Part shown: positions 17,714 through 27,461 of the stretch, piece after piece
Layout of the letters: each line of letters starts with the position of its first letter
Numbering within the stretch: position 1 is the first letter of the stretch
NCBI RefSeq assembly: GCF_031326225.1
Contig: NZ_CP133720.1
Location: 372,001-436,000 of the forward strand
DNA length: 64,000 nucleotides
DNA from: Undibacterium cyanobacteriorum
Lineage (GTDB): Bacteria > Pseudomonadota > Gammaproteobacteria > Burkholderiales > Burkholderiaceae_D
Direction of reading: 5' to 3'
Program-made: the position numbers and the translations under genes
Notes under the pieces: model-generated
Told to the model about the DNA's origin: nothing
The model's database searches: none
Seen by the model: the letters and a program-made list of their open reading frames with translations, nothing else

Positions 17714-19012
17714 CTAGCTCGACTGTTTCGAGTTGCCAGCAGGCGTGTTTTTTGACTTCGAATCGAAGTAGTAATTCACGCGTTTGCGTGGATTGAGGTA
17801 GTCGAAAATTACTTTCGGTAGCAGGCCGGGACGGATACTTCCGGTGACCGAGATATCTCCTGATTCGTCCGCCAGATCAAGAATGATTGCGTCTTCTTTA
17901 GGGATTTCTGCATCGTAGACAAGCACCCTCGGGCGCAAGGGTTTGCCAACATTCACATTCATGACTAAACCAATAGCTTCGTTGGATAGACGAACGATGG
18001 TGCCGGGCGGATAAACGCCAAGGCTTTTAATTAAAGTGGCCATGATCGCCGAATCAAACTGTGCGCGTCGATGTGCATACATGCTGGATAACGCTTCATG
18101 TGGCGTCAATGATTGCGCAGGGTCGATGTGATTACATAGGTTGTCATACACATTGGCGATGGTGACGATGCGAGTTGGCATGCGTATGGCATCGGCTTTC
18201 AGTTTCTTGGGATAGCCCGTGCCATCAAGATATTCGTGATGGCTAGCGATGACTTCAAGAACAACGGGCGGTAATCCCGCTTTCTTACCGACCTCGACAC
18301 CGTAGTCTGGGTGGAGTTCGAAGAAATTTTGTTCCGGCTTCGTTAGTGGTTCCGTCTTGTTCAAAATTTTGTCTGGAATATTGACTTTGCCGAGATCGTG
18401 AAATAAGGCCGCCATACCGACGGATTTAATTTGCGCTTCGGTACACTTCATTTCACTGGCGATCATCATCGCGAGCACCGAAACGTTCAATGCATGAAAA
18501 TACAGTTCTTCATTGGCACTCGTTTGTTGAATCAAGTGCATGACGGTATCGTTCGAGTCGAGGAAGATTTCAGCAATGCTATCAACTAGCTTAGTCGCTT
18601 CCTTAATGGTCGCTTCTGGTTGGGAAAAAATGGTCTTCCCAATGCTTCTCACGACACTCGCCGCTTGGATAAACTTCTCCTCGCACTTTGCCAACTCTTC
18701 GCGTTGCTTCGCAAGCTTCTCAAAGCGCGCTTTTTTGGCTTCGATGATGTTACTAAAAACTTGGCCATTCACCGGTGGGCTGTTTGCGCTTGATGTCTGA
18801 GGCTTGCTAGGGTTGATTTTTGAGAGGTCGGATTTTGAAGGAATGTAACGAATATGCTTAAGCTTGAGGGCTTGTAATTCTTGAATTTGCTGTTCGTTCG
18901 TAATCTTGAACGAATTCATAGAAAATGAATGCTCGAACCAGCTGAGGTCAAGCTTGATGAACATGCCGATTTTGACCTGATCTATCGCAATGAGTTGTGA
19001 ATCGTCTGCCAT
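17714..19012 (-). CDS. HD-GYP cyclic-di-GMP phosphodiesterase with N-terminal DUF3391 domain
   Basis: 432 aa. N-terminal DUF3391-type domain (about 1-130, starting IDQVKIGMFIKLDLSW) and a catalytic HD-GYP domain (about 155-370). Metal and catalytic motifs are intact: FHDLGKVNIPDKILNK (HD near 206), HPDYGVEVGK, and SHHEYLDGTGYPKKL with the HHxxxxDGxGYP signature near 256-268. It is therefore expected to hydrolyse c-di-GMP to pGpG or GMP. The first gene of a two-gene operon with the PAS kinase. No signal peptide; cytosolic. Confidence 0.93.
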   Translation of the reverse strand: MADDSQLIAIDQVKIGMFIKLDLSWFEHSFSMNSFKITNEQQIQELQALKLKHIRYIPSKSDLSKINPSKPQTSSANSPPVNGQVFSNIIEAKKARFEKLAKQREELAKCEEKFIQAASVVRSIGKTIFSQPEATIKEATKLVDSIAEIFLDSNDTVMHLIQQTSANEELYFHALNVSVLAMMIASEMKCTEAQIKSVGMAALFHDLGKVNIPDKILNKTEPLTKPEQNFFELHPDYGVEVGKKAGLPPVVLEVIASHHEYLDGTGYPKKLKADAIRMPTRIVTIANVYDNLCNHIDPAQSLTPHEALSSMYAHRRAQFDSAIMATLIKSLGVYPPGTIVRLSNEAIGLVMNVNVGKPLRPRVLVYDAEIPKEDAIILDLADESGDISVTGSIRPGLLPKVIFDYLNPRKRVNYYFDSKSKNTPAGNSKQSS

Positions 19013-19217
19013 AGGAATGCGAGCCTGTAGAGTGAAACTGACAATAGCATAGGGCTAGTGTTTTGCAAAGCGTCTCTCTGATTTGCATTTGGTATAGAAG
19101 CGACACGGAGCCCTTGGCGGCACTACATGACGGTAGTCTGTTGTGCTATGCGCCGCCAGTGATTCGCTGAAGGATTAGTGCGAATTGTCGACAACGAAGA
19201 AGACTAGATCAGGAGGG

Positions 19218-19253
19218 GCGCCTGTACTCGTATCGATTGCGGTATACAGGCGC
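19218..19253 (-). other. Inverted repeat behind the amidohydrolase gene
   Basis: Perfect 9-bp arms GCGCCTGTA / TACAGGCGC (19218-19226 and 19245-19253) around an 18-nt loop, about 35 nt past the stop of the minus-strand amidohydrolase gene. There is no T-tract, so it is either a weak terminator, a 3' end stabiliser, or an operator. The rest of 19013-19288 shows nothing recognisable. Confidence 0.4.
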
Positions 19254-19288
19254 GGAATGACGGGATGTTGATGCGTGGCTAAGTAGCG

Positions 19289-20869
19289 CTACTTGTTCGA
19301 TTGATTTCGCTCAAGTTCTTTGGCTTGTTTGACCATATTTTTGACGTCGTTCAATAATTTTTTTGCATCATAAACGATGCCGTCTTTGATGGTGAGTTTG
19401 ACGCCACCAACACGGCTAACATCACCTTGTGAATTCAATCGCATGTGGCCGGTGCCATACAACACCTTGAAATTCGCTAGAGGGTTTTCCTCAAGAATCG
19501 CTAAGTCAGCAAGCTTACCCGGTTCGATACTGCCAATTAACTGATTCGCACCAAGCGCTTCTGCCCCTGATAATGTTGCGGCACGCATGACTTCGAGTGG
19601 ATGGAATCCCGCTTCACGGAGAAGTTCGAGTTCTTCAATGGTGCCGAAACCGTAGACTTTATAGATGTAGCCAGAATCAGAACCAACGGTGACACGGCCA
19701 CCGCGATTTTTATACTCATTCACAAAGCGCATCCACAAACGATAATTTTCTTTCCAAGCGACTTCTTCCTCTGTTCCCCAGTCGAAAAAGAAGGAACCAT
19801 GCGCATCGCGATTTGGGCTGAAGAATTTCGCTAACGAAGGCAGCGTGTACTCGTCGTGCCAGTCTGCTCGGCGAGCTCGCATGACATCGCGGGTTGCCTG
19901 ATAAATGGTGAAGGTCGGGTCGATCGTGAAATCAAGTTTGAGCAGCTCGTCCATTACGGCATTCCATTTTTCAGAGCCCGGCTTAGCCGCCTGAGCCCAT
20001 AAGCGACCAGCTTGTCCGAAGCGTTGTTGCTCATTTTGATAGTTATAGTCCGCTGGATAGTTTTGCACACGTTGGCCGTCAAACAAGGCCTCGGGTAAGC
20101 CATACCAATGTTCCATGGAAGTGAGTCCCCAACGTGCTGTGTTGAGTACATTCACGCGGGCCACATCGATTTGAGCGTGGTGGCATGCAGAGCGTAAGCC
20201 TAACTTCTTGGCTTCTTCCAATGCGGCTTGCAAGATGTCTGGTCGATAGCCAAAGCACTTTAGACCATCGGCACCCCTCGCTTTGATTTGGCGCACCCAA
20301 TTACGGGCTTGTTCGGGTTCAGTGAACGGAGCTTCATTGCCTTGCCCGAAGAAAGGATATGCAAAAATACGTGGCGCGACGATCTTATTTTCGGCGCTCC
20401 GTTTTTTTTCATCGAGGCAGAAATTGAGGCCATTGCCACAGGCAGGATCACGAATAGTGGTGATGCCATGTCCCATCCATAATTTGTAGACATATTCAGC
20501 AGGAGTACCTTGTTCCGCGCCGCCGATATGCCCGTGCATATCGATGATGCCAGGCATGGCGAAATGTCCCGCAAGATTGATCTCGATACCGCCCTCACGC
20601 AATTTCGGGCGGTTGTATCGTACCGGTGAACTTGGTGCGCCAACGGTAATAACTTGGGTAATGCGATTGCCTTCGATGACGATGTCCGCTGGTCCAAAAG
20701 CCGGAGCGCCAGTGCCGTTGATGACCGTCAGTTCACGTAGGATTAATTGCTTATACGGTCCTTGCCCTTCGGCGCGATCCGGCGCGGGCTTTACCGCATC
20801 GGCTGCAATACTTGCATTGAGCGTCAAGCTCACGGTGATGCTCAGAAAAAGTTCTTTGAGGAGCGGCAT
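19289..20869 (-). CDS. Exported amidohydrolase (imidazolonepropionase-like)
   Basis: 526 aa with a signal peptide (MPLLKELFLSITVSLTLNAS..AAD). Amidohydrolase-superfamily TIM barrel flanked by the split beta sandwich (GTGAPAFGPADIVIEGNRI near the start; GKLADLAILEENPLANF near the end). Metal ligands: HxH in DMHGHIGG (near 110), CHHAQID, MEHWYG, and the aspartate in TVGSDSGYIYKVYG. Family members hydrolyse cyclic amides, dipeptides (Xaa-Pro or Xaa-Arg type) and similar bonds; the substrate cannot be told from sequence. I chose the ATG at 20869 over an upstream in-frame TTG because it gives a standard signal. Apparently monocistronic. Confidence 0.87.
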   Translation of the reverse strand: MPLLKELFLSITVSLTLNASIAADAVKPAPDRAEGQGPYKQLILRELTVINGTGAPAFGPADIVIEGNRITQVITVGAPSSPVRYNRPKLREGGIEINLAGHFAMPGIIDMHGHIGGAEQGTPAEYVYKLWMGHGITTIRDPACGNGLNFCLDEKKRSAENKIVAPRIFAYPFFGQGNEAPFTEPEQARNWVRQIKARGADGLKCFGYRPDILQAALEEAKKLGLRSACHHAQIDVARVNVLNTARWGLTSMEHWYGLPEALFDGQRVQNYPADYNYQNEQQRFGQAGRLWAQAAKPGSEKWNAVMDELLKLDFTIDPTFTIYQATRDVMRARRADWHDEYTLPSLAKFFSPNRDAHGSFFFDWGTEEEVAWKENYRLWMRFVNEYKNRGGRVTVGSDSGYIYKVYGFGTIEELELLREAGFHPLEVMRAATLSGAEALGANQLIGSIEPGKLADLAILEENPLANFKVLYGTGHMRLNSQGDVSRVGGVKLTIKDGIVYDAKKLLNDVKNMVKQAKELERNQSNK

Positions 20870-21213
20870 GTTGAGATCCAAAGGAGTGAAGGAAGAAGTT
20901 GGTCGCTCAACAGTATTGATCAATCTGCTGGCTGGCTCAAGTAGTGTTTGTCATCGTGTTTAATTTTTGCATCAGTGATTGGTCAAGCATTCCCCTCCGC
21001 CATAGAATTCACATTTTATGTGTTCATCGTCTTCAATACGCCTTTGAAATGGAATGTGTAGCTCCGAGTTTTTAATCGATAGTTCGGTGTTTTGTGAAAT
21101 AAACCACTGTCAAAAATCTGTAACCAAAATTAATGAAACTTGCGGGAATTTGCGATTTGAGTTCTAGTATGATGGTGTATCGGTCCTCAATTTAAAGAAA
21201 GCGTGGTGCCCAA
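20870..21213. other. Divergent intergenic region, amidohydrolase / M64 peptidase
   Basis: 344 bp, A/T-rich. It must hold promoters for both divergent genes. A TATGAT hexamer at 21168-21173 is a possible -10 for the peptidase without a matching -35, and there is a small dyad CACAT-TTT-ATGTG near 21012. I see no small gene. Confidence 0.4.
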
Positions 21214-23139
21214 ATGCCTGATGTGATCTCATTACTCAATTCTGGAAGTAGCGCTAATCGTGTGGATATTGTGATTGTCGCTGAGGGGTACACGCAAGCT
21301 GAGCGCGCCAAATTTATCACCGATGCTAATACGTTTTTGAAGACTTTTTTGGGTAGTGAAAACGCGCGTTTGAACGCACCTTTTTCGAATTATCAAGGCT
21401 TCTTCAACGCCAATGCATTGTTTTTTGCCTCGGCCCAGTCTGGCACTGATCAGCCCAATAATGGCACTTACGTAAACACGTATTTCAGTGCCAGCCAACA
21501 TGGCAGTGATGGGCGTCTGTTGTACGGTGATTCGGGGTTGGTCTGGACCGAAGTGGAAAAAGCTTTGCCAAGTGATGCACATGAACTCGTCATCGTTTTA
21601 GTGAATACGCCTTTGTATGGTGGTGCTGGTGGTGATCTTGCTTGGGCGTCTGCTGGTAATAGCTCAGCATCGGAGTTAGCGCTGCATGAGATTGGACATA
21701 GCTTCGCTGGGTTACAAGATGAGTATGTAGACTCCGCAGTAGCGCCAAGTTTCCCTCTTAATGCGAGCGCTTTCCTTAACAGTGCGCACGTCACGGATTC
21801 ATTGAGCCGCATTCCTTGGAGTGCGTGGTTAGGTTATAACGATGGCGAATTGGGGACGATTGGTACTTATCAGGGCGGTTACTATCGCGCGAATGGCGTA
21901 TGGCGAGCCACCATCAATTCAAAGATGTTGTCGCTTGGGGTTCCTTTTAGCGCCCCTGAAAAAGAAGCGTTTGCCTTAAATTATTATTCTGCGATTGGTG
22001 ACTATTTGTCAGTTGAATCGAGCATTCCAGGCATTTATCGCCCATTGACACCCAATAACGCTTTATTCAGTTTTGCTTGGGGCGCCACTGGAAAGAGCAC
22101 CGTAACTACCAATGGTAGTTTTTTTGATGCTTATGCAGCGGGTTTGATGACCGGATCGAGTAGCATCAACCTCACTACGACAGATAACACTGGTCTCATT
22201 CGGAAGAACCTGAGTTCGACTCAGCAGAAAGAGAACATCGCCATTACCAGCACCATCAAACAAGTGGCTGATTTATCTTACACGGTGAGCAGCGCTGATA
22301 AATCATCGATCGTGCAAATGAATGCATCGGACAACATCGTAAGCTTAAGCAGCCAAACTGCGGCACAGAATATTTATCTCGACGGTGGTGCTGGTACGGA
22401 TGCTTTGAAACTGCCATTGAAGTTAGCCGATACGCAGCACTTTAGTGTGGCGCAGATGGCGAACGGTACCTTGATCTTGGGTGAAAGCCTAGGTTTAACA
22501 ATGGCGGCGCATGCGTTTGAGTCGATTCAATTTCAAGATTTCACGGTAAATCCCAATATTCACGTGAATGCAAAAGGATTGACTAAGGCTGATCTCAAGG
22601 TCCTGGAAGACTTGTATGTGGCGTATTTCAATCGAATTCCTGAAGCCGATGGTTTGAATTATTGGATCACGCAATACAAATCGGGAATGAGCCTCGATCA
22701 AATCGGCAATGCATTTTATCCCGCAGCGCTTTACTATTCGGACTTAACTGGGTATCGCGAAAACATGTCCAGCGCTGACTTTATCAACATTCTGTACAAA
22801 AATGCCTTAGGTCGTGCGGAGGGTGCCGACCCAGAAGGGCTTGCCTATTGGACTGATAAGCTCGATTCCGGCGCGGCGTCGCGGGGCACCATCGTCAGGG
22901 TTATTTTGGCATCAGCACACAGCTTTAAGGGCGACCCGACTTGGGGATGGGTTGCGGATTTGCTCGATAACAAAGTAGCGGTCGCGGATCAGTTCGCAGT
23001 GCAGTGGGGCTTAGGCTACGCGAGCAACGAAGCTTCAATTACGAACGGAATGAAGCTGGCGCAACTGGTGACGCCGACCGATGTGAGTGCGGCATTGCAG
23101 TTGATTGGTATCGCCGAGGGCCAAATTCAATTCATTTAG
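21214..23139 (+). CDS. M64-family metallopeptidase with C-terminal DUF4214 domain
   Basis: 641 aa. The N-terminal peptidase M64 ('IgA peptidase') domain (about 5-270) starts with RVDIVIVAEGYTQAE and carries the zinc motif HEIGHSFAGLQDEY (His158, Glu159, His162). A beta-rich segment (about 290-455) follows, with a GGAGTDALKL turn reminiscent of secreted repeat proteins. Next is DUF4214 (about 465-570: YVAYFNRIPEADGLNYWITQ and YKNALGRAEGADPEGLAYW). There is no N-terminal signal peptide: the protein starts MPDVISLLNSGSSANR. DUF4214 proteins without a signal are often exported by type I systems using C-terminal information, so secretion by that route is inferred. No transporter genes lie nearby. 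Confidence 0.85.
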   Translation: MPDVISLLNSGSSANRVDIVIVAEGYTQAERAKFITDANTFLKTFLGSENARLNAPFSNYQGFFNANALFFASAQSGTDQPNNGTYVNTYFSASQHGSDGRLLYGDSGLVWTEVEKALPSDAHELVIVLVNTPLYGGAGGDLAWASAGNSSASELALHEIGHSFAGLQDEYVDSAVAPSFPLNASAFLNSAHVTDSLSRIPWSAWLGYNDGELGTIGTYQGGYYRANGVWRATINSKMLSLGVPFSAPEKEAFALNYYSAIGDYLSVESSIPGIYRPLTPNNALFSFAWGATGKSTVTTNGSFFDAYAAGLMTGSSSINLTTTDNTGLIRKNLSSTQQKENIAITSTIKQVADLSYTVSSADKSSIVQMNASDNIVSLSSQTAAQNIYLDGGAGTDALKLPLKLADTQHFSVAQMANGTLILGESLGLTMAAHAFESIQFQDFTVNPNIHVNAKGLTKADLKVLEDLYVAYFNRIPEADGLNYWITQYKSGMSLDQIGNAFYPAALYYSDLTGYRENMSSADFINILYKNALGRAEGADPEGLAYWTDKLDSGAASRGTIVRVILASAHSFKGDPTWGWVADLLDNKVAVADQFAVQWGLGYASNEASITNGMKLAQLVTPTDVSAALQLIGIAEGQIQFI

Positions 23140-23171
23140 TCGTCAGCGAAAGATTTGTTGATCGCGATCGA

Positions 23172-23197
23172 AAAAATGAAAATTATTTTTCATTTTT
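23172..23197 (+). terminator. A/T-only hairpin behind the M64 peptidase gene
   Basis: Perfect 11-bp arms AAAAATGAAAA / TTTTCATTTTT (23172-23182, 23187-23197) with a 4-nt loop, 33 nt after the stop. The 3' arm ends in a T-run, but the stem contains almost no G-C pairs, so termination would be weak. Confidence 0.4.
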
Positions 23198-23791
23198 GCG
23201 GGTCTTGTGATCCCTTCTATATGCCGGTTGATCCCGTAGAAATGCATGTCTGGGCTCACTTCGGTCACCTACTTTGAGCAAGAAAATTTTCATCGGGAAA
23301 GTTTATTTCAATCCGCGATAATTTTGCTTATGATTAAAATCAGCTTTACATAAAATTCACCAATCGCGATGGTGAAATCCGCCCATATACACTATTTGCT
23401 GACTTTAATTCGAGATAAATCGTCTTAAAACTAAATTCAATTTAGTGTTTTCAATATTTTCCGAAATAAATTTGTATCCATTTGGCAATGTCTAAAAGCC
23501 CTAGTTTTCTTAGGTTTTTTTGTTTAGTGAAAGCTGTTGTTTTTTAGTGATGAAGCTGCCGTAAAAATTGACACTAGAAGTCAGAAAATGATCTCATGCA
23601 AGCTGCATAGCTTTTTGGAATAGTTCAAATATATCGAAAATAAGGGACGTTCCACTTGGATGGAGTCGGATTGCGCGAACAATATTGAAAGGAAATTTTT
23701 AATTTTCTTGAAATGTTAACGTGACAACCAATCGATTATGAGTTTTGCAAAGCGGTGATCACACAGTGTTTTTTACTTATAAGGTGTCTCA
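23198..23791. other. Long A/T-rich leader and promoter region of the TonB-dependent receptor
   Basis: About 590 bp with no supported gene. It contains a consensus -35 hexamer TTGACA (23568-23573) with only a weak TCTCAT about 18 bp downstream, and several A/T-rich tracts. An AAGGTG ribosome site sits 8 bp before the receptor ATG. Such a long upstream region suggests regulated transcription, but I recognise no named operator. Confidence 0.4.
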
Positions 23792-26700
23792 ATGAACAAT
23801 AAATTTAATATGAAGCAAGTGCGTCGCTCAGCTATCGCTGTAGCGGTCGGCATGTGCTTCGCCTCCATGGCCTACGCGCAAAATGCTGACGGTACCATCT
23901 TCGGTCGTGCAAAGGCGAAAGAATCAGTTCAGGTTGTCAATACTGAAACTGGTGCTTCTCGTACGATTGAGGCCGATAAGGACGGTAGCTTTACATTCAC
24001 TAAATTGCCAGTTGGTCGCTATAAAGTGACAACAGGCGGCAAAACACGTGAAGTATCTGTAGCGATCGGTTCTGGTACTGAAGTGAAGTTCGATGACGTC
24101 GCAACAGTGACTGTTACTGCATCACGCACACGTAACCCAATCGACGTTTCCAGCACAGAATCCAATACAGTTTTCTCTTTGGCTGAAATCCAAGCTTTGC
24201 CAGTGGGTCGTAACGCGACTGCTGTGTCCTTGTTGGCACCTGGTACAGTTGCTGGTGATGCAGCTTTCGGTAACTTGGCTTCCTTCTCCGGTGCATCTGT
24301 AGCGGAAAACGGTTACTACATCAACGGTTTTGACGTTACCAATATGCGTAACTTCACAAACTATTCTTCCTTGCCATTCGATGCGATTAGCCAACAGCAA
24401 ATCAAGACCGGTGGTTATGGCGCGGAATTCGGACGCTCATTGGGCGGTGTTGTTAGTTTGTCTACGAAGCGTGGTACAAATACTTGGAAGGGTGGTGCTT
24501 CGGCATACATCACTCCTGGTTGGGCAAGTGCAAAAGGACAAACGGTTATCAATCGTGATCCTAACGCGAACTGGCCAGCAACGACTCTAGCAAATCCATC
24601 CTACACATTGTTCAGCCCATCACAGAACACATTTAAGAACTTGTCTTACAATGTGTACGCTGGTGGCCCAATTGTAAAAGATAAATTATTTGTCTTCGGT
24701 TTGTTGGAAGGCCGTAAAAACACCTCTGATACCTATGGTGGTTCCTCAAGTGGTACGGCAAGTGCGGAAACTCCGAATGGCATGATGAAGCTCGACTGGC
24801 AGATCAGCGATGATCACCGTTTGGAATTTACTGGTATTAGTAACAAACGCCGCACTAGCAACGTAACATATTTAAATCCAGACGATGAAAAATATGCGCT
24901 GCGTCATATCGGTGCTCCACAGAGAACTTCCACAGATACTGGCGGTGACGTTGAAATCCTCAAGTACACAGGCTACTTGACAGAAAACCTGACCTTAACA
25001 GCACAATACGGTCGATTGTATTCGTTGCAAGGCCGCCTCAACGATCCGGCGGATTACGGTGCAGACTGCCCAGCAGTGTACAGTCCAAGCCTCACACCAT
25101 TGGGATGCTGGAATCCATTGCACTTCACAATTCGTGATTTGAAAGCCCCGGATGACTCTGATACACGTAAAGGCAAACGCGTTGACTTGGAATGGATCGT
25201 TGGCTCCCACACTATTCGTGCTGGCTACGATGCCCAGGATTTTATTTCGACACAAGCCGGTGTGACTTATTCTGGCGGATCTTACTTCCGTTATTTGAAT
25301 ATGCCAGCAAGCCGTAATATTAACGGTGTGGTTGGTGCAGGTACTCCTGGCAATGCTGAGTACGTTCGTCTTCGTGTTTACCAAGCGACTTCTGGTGAGT
25401 TCGTCGCAAAAAATGATGCGATGTACATCGAAGATAGCTGGAAAGTTGCGAAGAATGTGTTGTTGTATGGTGGTATTCGTTCCGAATCTTTCGACAACAA
25501 GACAGCTGACGGCATTAGTTTCGTGGACCGTAAAAACCAATTGGCTCCACGTTTCGGCGCAGCTTGGGACGTGAACGGCGACGCCTCAATGAAGGTTTAT
25601 GGTAACTTCGGTCGTTACTACATCCCTGTGGCATCGAACACTAATATTCGTGCAACTCGCTCAGAATACCAAAGTGAAACTTACTATAACTTCGTAGGTA
25701 AGGATCCGAAGACTGGAGCGCCGCTCAATTTGGGTCCACAAATCGGTCAGGCGATTATTTCGGGTAGCTTGTCTTCCCCTAATCCAGGAACGATTGCCGA
25801 TACGAAGTTGAAGCCAATGAACCAAGATGAGTACATTTTGGGTTTCCAAAAAGCACTCGCAAAAAATTGGTCTATGGGTGTGAAAGCCGTTTATCGTAAG
25901 GTGAACGATGGTATGGATGACTATTGTGCGACAACTGGCGTTGCAAAATGGGCAATGGATAACGGTTATAAAAACTTCGATCCACATTCCATGGCTTCGT
26001 GTATCTTGATGAATCCTGGTCGTCCATTGAACTTGATGATCGATGCGAATGATGATGGTAAGTTGGTTCAAGTAACTGTGCCGAACAGCTATTTGGGACT
26101 GGCTAAGTACGAACGTACATACAAAGCCTTGGAATTGTCCATGGAACGTCCATTTGACGGTAAATGGGGCTTGAGCGGTTCTTATGTTTACTCTGTAAAC
26201 AAAGGTACAGCAGAAGGTTATGTACAGTCTGACTTGGGTCAAGAAGATGCGGGTATTACTCAAGACTTCGACTTCGGTTCCTTCACAGACGGCGCATACG
26301 GTACATTGCCTAACAACCGTACGCACGCTTTGAAGCTGTATGGTAACTATGCATTGAACGACAACTTCCGTTTGGGTGCAAACTTGACAGTCGCTTCTGG
26401 CCGTAGCACAAGCTGCATCGGTTATGTACCGACAACAGTACCTGATTACCTTGGCCCAGATGGCACAACAAACGGCGGTTCTGGTGCTTACACAAGCGCG
26501 TCCAGCTATTACTGCTTGAATGCACAAGGTACTTCTGTATTGGGTCACCGTGGTAACGGCCCAACTATGCCATGGACTAAGTCTTTAGACTTGAACATTG
26601 CATACATCTTGAAATTAGAAGGTGGTCGTACGTTGACGTTGCAGGCTAGCGTATTTAACGTGTTCAACTCTCAAACTATCACTATGGTTAATCAGATCCG

Positions 26701-26821
26701 TGATTACAGCCGTGCTGAAAGTAAGTTGCCTACAGGTAACAAGTTGAACCCTAACTATGGCTATCCAGCAGCATTCCAAGGTGCACGCTCTGCGAGTTTC
26801 TCTGCACGTTACGAGTTCTAA
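23792..26821 (+). CDS. TonB-dependent outer-membrane receptor, Oar-like, with carboxypeptidase-regulatory-like domain
   Basis: 1009 aa. Signal peptide (about 1-29, ending SMAYAQ), a carboxypeptidase-regulatory-like beta sandwich (about 33-105: GRAKAKESVQVVNTETGASRT.. FTKLPVGRYKVTTGG), then TVTVTASRTRNPIDVSS (probable TonB-box area), a plug domain (about 118-225, with NGFDVTNMRNF and KTGGYGAEFGRSLGG), and a 22-strand type barrel ending SFSARYEF. Imports an unknown ligand across the outer membrane using the TonB complex; Oar-like members have been linked to protein or peptide handling rather than siderophores. Single gene with its own terminator. The ATG has an AAGGTG ribosome site. TonB/ExbBD genes are not in this window. 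Confidence 0.93.
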   Translation: MNNKFNMKQVRRSAIAVAVGMCFASMAYAQNADGTIFGRAKAKESVQVVNTETGASRTIEADKDGSFTFTKLPVGRYKVTTGGKTREVSVAIGSGTEVKFDDVATVTVTASRTRNPIDVSSTESNTVFSLAEIQALPVGRNATAVSLLAPGTVAGDAAFGNLASFSGASVAENGYYINGFDVTNMRNFTNYSSLPFDAISQQQIKTGGYGAEFGRSLGGVVSLSTKRGTNTWKGGASAYITPGWASAKGQTVINRDPNANWPATTLANPSYTLFSPSQNTFKNLSYNVYAGGPIVKDKLFVFGLLEGRKNTSDTYGGSSSGTASAETPNGMMKLDWQISDDHRLEFTGISNKRRTSNVTYLNPDDEKYALRHIGAPQRTSTDTGGDVEILKYTGYLTENLTLTAQYGRLYSLQGRLNDPADYGADCPAVYSPSLTPLGCWNPLHFTIRDLKAPDDSDTRKGKRVDLEWIVGSHTIRAGYDAQDFISTQAGVTYSGGSYFRYLNMPASRNINGVVGAGTPGNAEYVRLRVYQATSGEFVAKNDAMYIEDSWKVAKNVLLYGGIRSESFDNKTADGISFVDRKNQLAPRFGAAWDVNGDASMKVYGNFGRYYIPVASNTNIRATRSEYQSETYYNFVGKDPKTGAPLNLGPQIGQAIISGSLSSPNPGTIADTKLKPMNQDEYILGFQKALAKNWSMGVKAVYRKVNDGMDDYCATTGVAKWAMDNGYKNFDPHSMASCILMNPGRPLNLMIDANDDGKLVQVTVPNSYLGLAKYERTYKALELSMERPFDGKWGLSGSYVYSVNKGTAEGYVQSDLGQEDAGITQDFDFGSFTDGAYGTLPNNRTHALKLYGNYALNDNFRLGANLTVASGRSTSCIGYVPTTVPDYLGPDGTTNGGSGAYTSASSYYCLNAQGTSVLGHRGNGPTMPWTKSLDLNIAYILKLEGGRTLTLQASVFNVFNSQTITMVNQIRDYSRAESKLPTGNKLNPNYGYPAAFQGARSASFSARYEF

Positions 26822-26852
26822 TAGCTATCGAACTATCTAGTTCTCGAGTATG

Positions 26853-26883
26853 AAAACCCCCGCGTAAGCGGGGGTTTTCTTTT
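26853..26883 (+). terminator. Intrinsic terminator of the TonB-dependent receptor gene
   Basis: Perfect 11-bp stem AAAACCCCCGC / GCGGGGGTTTT (26853-26863, 26868-26878) with a GTAA tetraloop, then CTTTT. The A/T ends also allow some function on the other strand. Confidence 0.92.
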
Positions 26884-27461
26884 GGTCGCACCGTTCTATT
26901 TGCGGGGGTATTTTGTTCTTACTCGAACCTCGCTCGTATCAAAATCTTGTACTCAAATTGGATGTGTGCACTGAATCAGCAGACCCATTAATTGACGCTG
27001 GTTGATCAAGAGTCCAGAAGCTGCGGATGGGTTTGATTCCGACCCTGAACCAAGCGAATTGAAACACTCGTCACGGCGAAATTTGTTGGGCAGATCTTCT
27101 AGAGTGACAGCAAAAGGCTGGCGTATATGAGTGAGTAACTGATATGAGCCTAACGGCAGGTAAGTTAGCTTGAACATCCCTGAAAACAAGCTGGTGCCGC
27201 AAGTGTTGATTCTTGCGAGATGAACTTGGGACGCATCGCTTGCACTTCAGCTCTTATGACTTGCTTGATCGCCCCATTTCTTACCTGAAATACCGATGTC
27301 GAAGCATGTAGAATCTAAAACACTGGAAAGTGCTCGAATTCGGTCAGAACTGCGATGCTTGTACTTTGGTGCGTGAATAGATTGATTCTAATGATGTGTC
27401 GTTAAGTCTCATTAGATTGAATCGTGCTAAGTCTGATTGGTCAATCACATTACTAGCTATA
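26884..27461. other. Gene-poor gap between the receptor and tcyP
   Basis: About 580 bp without a convincing gene. The only reading frame of any size (minus strand, 26953-27189, 78 codons, MFSGMFKLTYLPLGSY...) has no recognisable family, no good ribosome site and no neighbours to support it. The stretch could be decayed coding sequence. Confidence 0.4.

Noticed and set aside
25661..26548. Open frame of about 295 codons antisense to the TonB-dependent receptor
   Set aside because: Valine, isoleucine and cysteine-rich nonsense translation, no ribosome site, and full overlap with a clear receptor gene.
26953..27189. Possible 78-aa minus-strand gene in the receptor-tcyP gap
   Set aside because: No family, no ribosome site and no context. 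It remains possible as a decayed gene but is not supported.
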